Shown here: positions 57,778-64,000 of the stretch, in pieces
Layout: each line of letters opens with the position of its first letter
Position numbering within the stretch: the stretch's first letter is position 1
DNA from: Pseudarthrobacter cellobiosi
GTDB taxonomy: Bacteria > Actinomycetota > Actinomycetes > Actinomycetales > Micrococcaceae
Length of the DNA: 64,000 nt
Assembly: GCF_023913755.1 (NCBI RefSeq)
Contig: NZ_JAMXBJ010000049.1
Coordinates: 62,001 to 126,000, forward strand
Direction of reading: 5' to 3'
Position numbers and translations under genes: made by a program
Notes under the pieces: generated by a model
The model's database searches: none
Seen by the model: the letters and a program-made list of their open reading frames with translations, nothing else
Told to the model about the DNA's origin: nothing

Positions 57778-58679
57778 GCGCTCCCGCCGCCCTCCATTCA
57801 GCCTCTTCAACGCCCGACGCCGTCCCGCCCCTCGAGCGGCCGTTCTCCCGCGCCAACCTGGTCAGGACAGTCGCTGCCGGGTATGCGCCGCTGGCCGTCG
57901 CCGTCCTGGTGGTCGTCCTGCCGCTGCTGTGGATGGTGCTGAGCTCGTTCAAACAGCCCGGCGAAATCGTCACCCTGGATCTGCAGGTGCTCCCGGCAGC
58001 CCTGGACCCGGAGAACTATCGCGTGGCCATGACCACGGTCCCGTTCGGTCAGTTCTTCCTGAACAGCACCATCGTCACCGTGGTGGGCGGCGGCATCAAA
58101 GTGATCCTCGCCCTGCTGACCGCCTATGCCCTGGTGTTTGTGCGCTTTCCGTTCAAGAACCTGATCTTCGTCCTGATCCTCGTGGCCCTGATGGTTCCCG
58201 CGCAGGTGTCCATCCTGCCGAACTACATCCTGATCGCCGGAATGGGCGGAAAGAACACCCTGTGGGGCATCATCCTGCCCGGCCTGGGCACCGCCTTCGG
58301 CACGTTCCTGCTGCGCCAGCACTTCCTCACCCTGCCCGGTTCGATCCTGGAATCCGCAGAGATCGACGGCGCCGGCCACTGGCGGCGGCTGTGGCAGATC
58401 GTCGTTCCGGTCTCCGTTCCATCCATCGCCACGGTTGCCCTGGTCACCGTGGTCAGCGAATGGAACGAATACATCTGGCCGCTGATCATCACGGACAAAC
58501 CCGAAAGCATGACGCTTCCAGTCGGCCTGACCCTGCTGCAGAACTCCGAGAGCAACGGCGCAGGCTGGGGAATCATGATGGCCGGCGCCGTCCTCGTGAT
58601 CGTCCCCATCCTGGTCATCTTCGCCATGCTCCAGCGCTACATCGTCGCGGGCCTGACCCAAGGCAGCGTGACGGGCTAA
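57774..58679 (+). CDS. ugpE: ABC transporter permease, UgpE/MalG type
   Basis: 301 residues, six membrane segments. The EAA loop is ILESAEIDGAGHWRRLWQIV. TVALVTVVSEWNEYIWPLII is a typical late segment. GTG start overlaps the ugpA stop by 4 bp (GTGA), so the two half-permeases are translationally coupled. Confidence 0.85.
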   Translation: MSAPAALHSASSTPDAVPPLERPFSRANLVRTVAAGYAPLAVAVLVVVLPLLWMVLSSFKQPGEIVTLDLQVLPAALDPENYRVAMTTVPFGQFFLNSTIVTVVGGGIKVILALLTAYALVFVRFPFKNLIFVLILVALMVPAQVSILPNYILIAGMGGKNTLWGIILPGLGTAFGTFLLRQHFLTLPGSILESAEIDGAGHWRRLWQIVVPVSVPSIATVALVTVVSEWNEYIWPLIITDKPESMTLPVGLTLLQNSESNGAGWGIMMAGAVLVIVPILVIFAMLQRYIVAGLTQGSVTG

Positions 58680-58700
58680 CCTCCGGCGAGCACCGCCGTC

Positions 58701-58732
58701 GGGCATTGCCGTAGGGCATTGCCGTAGGGCAT
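58701..58732 (+). repeat. 13-bp tandem repeat between ugpE and ugpB
   Basis: GGGCATTGCCGTA at 58701 and 58714, then a partial GGGCAT at 58727: about 2.5 perfect copies. Position between permease and binding-protein genes could affect expression or be neutral slippage. Confidence 0.85.
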
Positions 58733-58790
58733 CCAAACCATCCATCCACCGCATCCAGCACCACCGAGGCACATAACGAAAGGCAGCACC

Positions 58791-60137
58791 ATGTCCTTTA
58801 CCCTTGATCGACGGTTCTTCCTCACCCTGGCGGGCGCCGGGGCAGGCGCCGCAGCGCTCTCCGCGTGCGGCGGTCCGTCAACAACCCCCGGAGCCGCGGT
58901 GACAACCGTGTCCGACGTCGACTTCAGCAGCGTCAAGCCGGCCGCATCCATCGACTTCTGGTCCAACCACCCGGGCAAGTCTCAGGACGTGGAAAAGAGC
59001 ATTATCGAGAAGTTCCACGCCAAGCACCCGGACATCAAGGTGAACCTGGTGACGGCCGGCGCCAACTACGAGGAAATCGCCCAGAAGTTCCAGACCGCCC
59101 AGGCCGCCAAGTCAGGCCTGCCGTCCCTGGTGGTCCTCTCCGACGTCTGGTGGTTCCGCTACTACCTGAACGAGAGCATCATCCCGCTGGACTCCCTGGT
59201 CAAGCAGCTGGACGTCAAGCTGGACGACTTCCGCACCTCGCTGGTGGACGACTACAAGTACGACGGCAAGCAGTGGGCACTCCCCTACGGCCGGTCCACG
59301 CCCCTGTTCTACTACAACAAGGACCACTTCAGCGCAGCAGGCCTGCCGGACCGAGCCCCCGCCACCTGGCAGGAATTCGCCGGCTGGGCCCCCAAGCTCA
59401 AGGCAGCCTCCGGCGCCCAGTACGCCTTTATGCACCCCGCCCTGGCCGGCTACGCGGGCTGGACCCTGCAGAACAACCTTTGGGGCGAAGGCGGCGGCTG
59501 GTCCAAGGAATGGGACATCACCTGTGATTCAGCCGAGTCCGTGGCGGCACTGCAGGCGGCCCAGGATTCCGTCTACAAGGACGCCTGGGCCGGCGTTTCC
59601 TCCAAGGAATCCGCCGACGACTTTGCCGCCGGCCTTGCTTCGGCCACGTTGTCTTCGACGGGGTCGCTGATCGGCATCCTGAAGTCCGCCAAGTTCAACG
59701 TGGGCGTCGGCTTCATGCCGGGCGGCTCAAAGGTCACCACCGGCGTGTGCCCCACCGGCGGCGCCGGCCTGGGCATCCCCAGCGGTGTCACCAAGGAAGA
59801 GCAGCTGGCAGCGGCCATGTTCCTCCAGTTCATGACCGAGCCGGAGAACACTGCCGCGTTCTCGGCCGCGACCGGCTACATGCCCACGCGCACGTCCGCC
59901 GACATGACCGCTGTGCTCGCCAAGACCCCGCAGATCAAAATCGCCATGGACCAGCTGGCCGTGACCAAGGTCCAGGACAACGCCCGTGCATTCCTGCCGG
60001 GAGCGGACCAGGAGATGGCCAAGGCTGCCGCCAAGATCCTCACCCAGCAGGGCGACGTGAAGGCCACCATGACCGAGCTGAAGGCGACCCTCGAGGGGAT
60101 CTACACCAAGGACGTCAAGCCCAAGCTCAAGGCCTGA
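58791..60137 (+). CDS. ugpB: Extracellular solute-binding lipoprotein, UgpB type
   Basis: 448 residues. The signal has twin Arg (LDRRFFLTLAGAGAG, Arg7-Arg8) and a lipobox LSAC (Cys26), so it is probably a Tat-exported lipoprotein. SDVWWFRYYLNESIIPLD, LPYGRSTPLFYYNKDHF, TGSLIGILKSAKFNVG and CPTGGAGLGIP follow the pattern remembered for mycobacterial UgpB, which binds glycerophosphocholine. The ligand here is inferred. It sits 112 bp after ugpE, with a small tandem repeat between. Confidence 0.87.
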   Translation: MSFTLDRRFFLTLAGAGAGAAALSACGGPSTTPGAAVTTVSDVDFSSVKPAASIDFWSNHPGKSQDVEKSIIEKFHAKHPDIKVNLVTAGANYEEIAQKFQTAQAAKSGLPSLVVLSDVWWFRYYLNESIIPLDSLVKQLDVKLDDFRTSLVDDYKYDGKQWALPYGRSTPLFYYNKDHFSAAGLPDRAPATWQEFAGWAPKLKAASGAQYAFMHPALAGYAGWTLQNNLWGEGGGWSKEWDITCDSAESVAALQAAQDSVYKDAWAGVSSKESADDFAAGLASATLSSTGSLIGILKSAKFNVGVGFMPGGSKVTTGVCPTGGAGLGIPSGVTKEEQLAAAMFLQFMTEPENTAAFSAATGYMPTRTSADMTAVLAKTPQIKIAMDQLAVTKVQDNARAFLPGADQEMAKAAAKILTQQGDVKATMTELKATLEGIYTKDVKPKLKA

Positions 60138-60153
60138 CCCCCTGCTCCACCTG

Positions 60154-60213
60154 CGACACGCAAAATCCCTGCCGCTACCGGTATTTAGGTAGCGACAAGG
60201 ATTTTGCGCGTCG
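60154..60213. repeat. 26-bp imperfect inverted repeat between ugpB and map
   Basis: Left arm 60154-60179 and right arm 60188-60213 match in 23 of 26 positions with an 8-bp loop. Cores are CGCAAAATCC and GGATTTTGCG. It lies between convergent ugpB and map, with no T tracts of note. A bidirectional terminator or REP-like element is likely. Confidence 0.7.
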
Positions 60214-60236
60214 GGAGCGCATTAGCGCGTCGAAAC

Positions 60237-61064
60237 CTACGGGATCGGAACCGGTACGACGCCGAGCGGCACCAGGTGCTCCGCTCCGCCGTCGGGGGCT
60301 GAGAGTACCCAGATCCCCTTTTCGTGGACGGCAACCGAGTGCTCCCATTGGCAGGAGCGCTTGCCGTCGGTGGTCACCACTGTCCAGTCGTCCTCCAGCA
60401 CGGCGGTGTCGATGCTGCCACGGACCAGCATGGGCTCAATGGCCAGGCACAATCCGGGCTTGATCTTGGGGCCACGGTGGCTGGTGCGGTAGTTCAGGAC
60501 ATCCGGGGCCATGTGCATCTCGGAGCCGATGCCGTGGCCCACGTAGTCCTCCAGGATGCCCAGCGGCTTACCGGGCACGGAGGAGACGTAGTCGTCGATG
60601 GCCGCGCCGACGTCGCCCACGTGGCTTCCTGTGGCCAGTGCGGCGATGCCGCGCCACATGGCTGCCTGGGTGACGTCTGAGAGACGCTGGTCCTCGGGGT
60701 CGGCCTTGCCCACGATGACGGTCCGGGCAGAGTCGGAATGCCAGCCGTCGACTATCGCGCCGCCGTCGATCGAGACGATGTCGCCGTCGTTGAGGACCTT
60801 GCCGCCGGGGATGCCGTGCACCACTTCCTCGTTCACGGAGGTGCAGATGGTGGCGGGGAAGCCGTGGTAGCCGAGGAAGTTCGACTTGGCGCCGGCCTCA
60901 TTGAGCACCGCGGCGAAGACGTCGTCCAGCTGCTTGGTGGTGACCCCGGGAGCGGCTGCGGCCACTGCCGCGTCCAACGCACGGCTCAGCACCAGCCCGG
61001 CGTCGTGCATGATTCGCATTTGGGCGTTGGTCTTGTATTCGATACGGGGCTGGCCGAAGGCCAT
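60237..61064 (-). CDS. map: Methionine aminopeptidase, type I
   Basis: 275 residues. Removes N-terminal Met from nascent proteins. The five metal ligands are visible: two Asp in SIDGGAIVDGWHSDSART, His in YVGHGIGSEMHMAPD, Glu in CLAIEPMLVRG and Glu in SCQWEHSVAV. ATG 61064 is chosen (MAFGQPRIEYKTNAQM), with GAGGA upstream. It follows adk as in the spc operon of most actinobacteria. Confidence 0.96.
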   Translation of the reverse strand: MAFGQPRIEYKTNAQMRIMHDAGLVLSRALDAAVAAAAPGVTTKQLDDVFAAVLNEAGAKSNFLGYHGFPATICTSVNEEVVHGIPGGKVLNDGDIVSIDGGAIVDGWHSDSARTVIVGKADPEDQRLSDVTQAAMWRGIAALATGSHVGDVGAAIDDYVSSVPGKPLGILEDYVGHGIGSEMHMAPDVLNYRTSHRGPKIKPGLCLAIEPMLVRGSIDTAVLEDDWTVVTTDGKRSCQWEHSVAVHEKGIWVLSAPDGGAEHLVPLGVVPVPIP

Positions 61065-61136
61065 GGTGTGTCCTCTCAATGGGTGAGGCTCCTCCCGGAT
61101 GCCGGGAGGAGCCTCGGAAAAGCATGTTGCGGGGGC

Positions 61137-61715
61137 TTAGGCGGCCTGGGCTGCCTTGATGGCCTGCATAACGCGGTCGGTGACCTCGTCGATGCCGCCG
61201 ATGCCGTCAACCTGGGTCAGGATGCCGCGTTCGGCATACTTGGCCACAACGGCCTCGGTCTGCTCGTGGTACAGGTCCAGACGGTGGCGGATCACGGCTT
61301 CGTTGTCGTCGCTCCGGCCCGTTTCCCTGGCACGGCCCAACAGGCGGGAGACGAGTTCCTCGTCGTCGGCCGTGAGCTGCAGGACGACGTCGAGCTTTTC
61401 TTCGCTGTTCGCGAGGATCCCGTCAAGGTAGTCCACCTGCGCCGTGGTGCGCGGGTAGCCGTCCAGGAGGAAGCCATTTTCGACGTCGGACTCGCTGAGG
61501 CGGTCGCGGACCATTTTGTTGGTGACGCTGTCCGGAACGAAGTCCCCGGCGTCCATGTACTTCTTGGCTTCGATGCCAAGAGGAGTTTCGCCCTTCACGT
61601 TGGCGCGGAAGATATCACCGGTGGAAATCGCCACGACGCCGAGGCGCTCGGAAATGCGTTCCGCTTGAGTTCCTTTTCCGGAACCGGGGGGTCCAATAAT
61701 CAACATTTTCGTCAT
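61137..61715 (-). CDS. adk: Adenylate kinase
   Basis: 192 residues, short-lid bacterial form. P-loop MLIIGPPGSGKGTQAERI; NMP-binding region ISTGDIFRANVKGETPLG; LLDGYPRTTAQVDYL. There is no Cys4 zinc lid. The start overlaps the secY stop by ATGA. It keeps the adenylate pools balanced in the cytosol. Confidence 0.97.
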   Translation of the reverse strand: MTKMLIIGPPGSGKGTQAERISERLGVVAISTGDIFRANVKGETPLGIEAKKYMDAGDFVPDSVTNKMVRDRLSESDVENGFLLDGYPRTTAQVDYLDGILANSEEKLDVVLQLTADDEELVSRLLGRARETGRSDDNEAVIRHRLDLYHEQTEAVVAKYAERGILTQVDGIGGIDEVTDRVMQAIKAAQAA

Positions 61716-63022
61716 CGCAAAAGCCCTTCGTAGTGACGTTGCTGTAGCTGCGCATCTATTTGCTTGACGGTTTCAAGGCCAACGCCCACCATGATCAGGA
61801 TCGAGGTGCCACCGAACGGGAAGTTCTGGTTCGCGTTGATCAGTACCAGTGCCACCAGCGGAATCAGTGCCACGAAGCCCAGGTACAGGGCACCGGGCAG
61901 CGTGATCCGGGAGAGCACGTACTGCAGGTAGTCCGCGGTCGGTTTTCCGGCACGGATACCCGGGATGAAACCGCCGTACTTCTTCATGTTGTCCGAGACC
62001 TCTTCAGGGTTGAAGGTGATCGCGACGTAGAAGTAGGTGAAGAACACGATCATGGCGAAGTACAGCGCCATGTAGATCGGGTGGTCTCCTCGGGTCAGGT
62101 TGTTGTTGATCCACTCAACCCACGGCGCGAGCGCCTCGCCCGCTTTGGGCTGGTTGAACTGTGAGATCAGTCCCGGCAGGTAGAGCATGGACGATGCGAA
62201 GATCACGGGGATCACGCCTGCCATGTTCACCTTGATGGGGATGTAGGTGCTGGTGCCGCCGACGGTCCGGCGTCCGATCATCCGCTTGGCATACTGCACC
62301 GGGACACGGCGCTGGGACTGCTCCACGAAGACCACCAGGGCAACCGTCACCAGGCCGATGACCAGGACCATAAAGAACGTACCCGGGCCCTGTGAGCTCC
62401 AGATGGCACCCAAGGACGTGGGGAACGTCGCCGCTATGGAGGTGAAGATGAGCAGCGACATGCCGTTGCCCACACCCTTTTCGGTGACGAGTTCGCCCAT
62501 CCACATAATGAGCCCGGTACCGGCGGTCAGCGTGATGATCAGCAGGATGGTGGTGATGATGCTGTCGTCAGGAATGATCGGCAGTGCACAGCCCGGAAGC
62601 AACTGGCCTGAACGTGCCAGCGACACCAGCGTCGTTGCGTTCAGCAGGCCCAGGGCAATGGTGAGGTACCGCGTGTACTGGGTGAGTTTGGACTGCCCGG
62701 AGGCGCCCTCCTCGTACAGCTCCTGGAACCGGGGAATGACCACCCGGAGCAGCTGCACGATGATGCTGGCCGTGATGTACGGCATGATGCCCAGCGCGAA
62801 GATGGACACCTGAAGCAAGGCACCGCCGCTGAACAGGTTGACGAGCTGATAAAGCCCGCCAGCGGTCTGACCGTTCTGCAAGCATTGCTGGACATTCTGG
62901 TAGTTCACACCAGGCGAGGGGATGAATGCACCCAAGCGGAAGATTGTGATGATTGCCAGCGTGAACAACAACTTGCGTCGCAGATCAGGCGTGCGAAAGG
63001 CCCGGCCAAATGCGCTAAGCAA
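61712..63022 (-). CDS. secY: Protein translocase subunit SecY
   Basis: 436 residues, ten-helix SecYEG channel core. It begins LLSAFGRAFRTPDLRRKLLF, with plug-region and helix 2 sequence SGGALLQVSIFALGIMPYIT, loop QSQRRVPVQYAKRMIGRR and the C-terminal QIDAQLQQRHYEGLLR. The start is a TTG at 63022, because AGGAGG (63032-63027) lies 4 nt upstream and the 436-residue length is normal. The frame extends to 63205 through the spacer, which is not coding. Confidence 0.95.
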   Translation of the reverse strand: MLSAFGRAFRTPDLRRKLLFTLAIITIFRLGAFIPSPGVNYQNVQQCLQNGQTAGGLYQLVNLFSGGALLQVSIFALGIMPYITASIIVQLLRVVIPRFQELYEEGASGQSKLTQYTRYLTIALGLLNATTLVSLARSGQLLPGCALPIIPDDSIITTILLIITLTAGTGLIMWMGELVTEKGVGNGMSLLIFTSIAATFPTSLGAIWSSQGPGTFFMVLVIGLVTVALVVFVEQSQRRVPVQYAKRMIGRRTVGGTSTYIPIKVNMAGVIPVIFASSMLYLPGLISQFNQPKAGEALAPWVEWINNNLTRGDHPIYMALYFAMIVFFTYFYVAITFNPEEVSDNMKKYGGFIPGIRAGKPTADYLQYVLSRITLPGALYLGFVALIPLVALVLINANQNFPFGGTSILIMVGVGLETVKQIDAQLQQRHYEGLLR

Positions 63023-63080
63023 GCGTCCTCCTGTGTTGTTTATAAGCGTGGTGTGATGGGGACAATAATCCCAACAACCG

Positions 63081-63108
63081 AGTCTAACGGGTGGATCGGC
63101 CCTGCGAA
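63081..63108 (-). promoter_or_regulatory. Candidate secY promoter
   Basis: On the minus strand TTCGCA (63108-63103), a 16-bp spacer, TAGACT (63086-63081). It lies between the terminator after rplO and the secY start. Sequence match only. Confidence 0.35.
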
Positions 63109-63165
63109 TAATCCGCGAACCCGCGATTGCGGCGCACGGACGGAAATGGTCGGCAGGCGGATGCG

Positions 63166-63215
63166 AAAAAAACTCCCGGTGTGCAGGGCCCTGGGGGCCT
63201 TGCACACCGGGAGTT
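63166..63215 (-). terminator. Strong terminator between rplO and secY
   Basis: On the minus strand AACTCCCGGTGTGCA pairs with TGCACACCGGGAGTT, then seven T. It is the best intrinsic terminator in the window. It lies 27 bp after the rplO stop and would uncouple secY-adk-map from the ribosomal genes. Confidence 0.92.
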
Positions 63216-63241
63216 CACAACGGGCGTTCGCCCACCGTCTA

Positions 63242-63736
63242 CTAGAGAGCGGTGGTGCTTCCGCCTGCTGCTGCAATCTTTTCTGCGGCGCTGGCCGAGA
63301 ATGCGTGGGCGGTGACGTCAACCTTGACGGTGATGTCGCCGGTGCCAAGCACCTTGACGGGCTGGTTCTTGCGAACGGCACCCTTTTCGACCAGGTTCTC
63401 CACGGTGACTGCGCCACCTTCGGGGAACAGCTCGTTGAGCTTGTCCAGGTTTACAACCTGGAACTCAACCCGGAAGGGGTTCTTGAAGCCGCGCAGCTTC
63501 GGCAGGCGCATGTGCAGCGGCAGCTGGCCGCCGGCAAAGCCAGCCTTGATCTGGTAGCGGGCCTTCGTACCCTTGGTACCGCGACCAGCGGTCTTACCCT
63601 TGGAACCTTCACCACGACCAACGCGGGTCTTGGCGGTTTTGGCACCCGGGGCGGGACGCAGGTGGTGAACCTTAAGTGCGTTCTGCTTCTCAGCAGTGGC
63701 GCCCTGAGCCTTTTCGGCGGTGTTCTTCTCTGCCAT
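63242..63736 (-). CDS. rplO: 50S ribosomal protein L15
   Basis: 164 residues. The conserved part begins at [20 protein letters not shown] and includes [19 protein letters not shown] and [18 protein letters not shown]. The N-terminal 20 residues ([20 protein letters not shown]) are a short extension. It starts right at the rpmD stop and precedes a strong terminator. Confidence 0.97.
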   Translation of the reverse strand: MAEKNTAEKAQGATAEKQNALKVHHLRPAPGAKTAKTRVGRGEGSKGKTAGRGTKGTKARYQIKAGFAGGQLPLHMRLPKLRGFKNPFRVEFQVVNLDKLNELFPEGGAVTVENLVEKGAVRKNQPVKVLGTGDITVKVDVTAHAFSASAAEKIAAAGGSTTAL

Positions 63737-63943
63737 TTACTTCGCCTCCTCTACCTTTACCAGGTGCGGAACCGTGTTGAGCATTCCAACAGTCACGGCG
63801 TCGGCGGTGCGGACAACGGTGTGTCCGATCCGCTTCAGGCCGAGTGACCGAAGGGTGTCGCGCTGGTTCTGCTTGCCGCCAATGGCGGACTTGATCTGAG
63901 TGATCTCCAACTGCAGGTCGGAGGGAATCAGGTTCTTAGCCAT
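63737..63943 (-). CDS. rpmD: 50S ribosomal protein L30
   Basis: 68 residues: [20 protein letters not shown] and [20 protein letters not shown] cover the compact L30 fold. It is between rpsE and rplO, its conserved place, with 3 bp from the rpsE stop. Confidence 0.97.
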   Translation of the reverse strand: MAKNLIPSDLQLEITQIKSAIGGKQNQRDTLRSLGLKRIGHTVVRTADAVTVGMLNTVPHLVKVEEAK

Positions 63944-63946
63944 GGC

Positions 63947-64000
63947 TTAGACACCCGCCTTCTGGTTCAGGATTGCCTTCACCATTGCTGGCGGAGCAAC
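63947..64000 (-). CDS. rpsE: 30S ribosomal protein S5, C-terminal end (cut by window edge)
   Basis: Only the last 17 codons and TAA are inside the window: VAPPAMVKAILNQKAGV. Assignment rests on the position before rpmD and the frame; the residues are too few for strong homology. Confidence 0.75.
   Translation of the reverse strand, partial: VAPPAMVKAILNQKAGV

Noticed and set aside
56596..57810. Minus-strand extension upstream of the P1 peptidase start
   Set aside because: It is antisense to ugpA and low in family content. The peptidase homology begins at 56595.

Overview
The window looks like a chromosomal segment of a high-GC Gram-positive actinobacterium, most likely Micrococcaceae (Arthrobacter, Pseudarthrobacter or a close relative). 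The evidence is the mycothiol genes mshA and ino1, the GTG/TTG-rich starts, the actinobacterial L17 tail, a UgpB of mycobacterial type, a treX-treY-treZ operon, and the gene order rpsE-rpmD-rplO-secY-adk-map ... infA-rpmJ-rpsM-rpsK-rpoA-rplQ-truA ... rplM-rpsI-glmM ... glmS ... acpS-nnr ... alr. This is inferred from gene content. No 16S rRNA gene and no tRNA gene was found.

Read from right to left, the minus strand carries a backbone of translation, transcription and wall-precursor genes, and accessory blocks sit at its joints. Region 1 (1-10.3 kb) has the 5' part of alr, a PfkB kinase divergent from a GH4 glycosidase, a GNAT acetyltransferase, mshA, fhs, a DUF559-type endonuclease-like gene, ino1 and an aldo/keto reductase. 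Short GTGAGAGAG elements with 32-bp periodicity flank fhs and the DUF559-type gene. Region 2 (10.3-21.5 kb) has a large membrane protein with a serine-hydrolase C-terminus, the translationally coupled treX-treY-treZ operon (trehalose from glycogen), nnrDE and acpS. Region 3 (21.5-31.2 kb) has a hipBA toxin-antitoxin pair with two palindromic operators, a gene broken by an amber codon, glmS, coaA, a Tat lipoprotein carboxypeptidase, mscL, glmM, rpsI and rplM.

Region 4 (31.4-51.2 kb) is the most distinctive. It holds two complete paralogous Tad/Flp type IVb pilus clusters in head-to-tail tandem, each with tadE, tadG, cpaB, cpaE, cpaF, tadB and tadC in the same order. One prepilin peptidase gene and four small Flp pilin genes accompany them. 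Two of the pilins share a duplicated hairpin leader and a C-terminal cysteine pair. Both CpaE proteins have a receiver-like domain with Gly at the usual phospho-Asp position. Just downstream is an Hpt-like protein with Ile at the usual phospho-His position, then a divergent response regulator and sensor kinase pair that looks intact. Several strong hairpins separate the pilin genes from the machinery genes and could set pilin stoichiometry.

Region 5 (51.2-64 kb) has truA, whose 5' coding end contains an apparent terminator of the ribosomal operon, then rplQ (with a C-terminal sunset-like domain), rpoA, rpsK, rpsM, rpmJ and infA. A cargo of a P1 peptidase and ugpA-ugpE-ugpB follows, then map, adk, secY, rplO, rpmD and the 3' end of rpsE. 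No transposase, integrase, CRISPR array or prophage was found.
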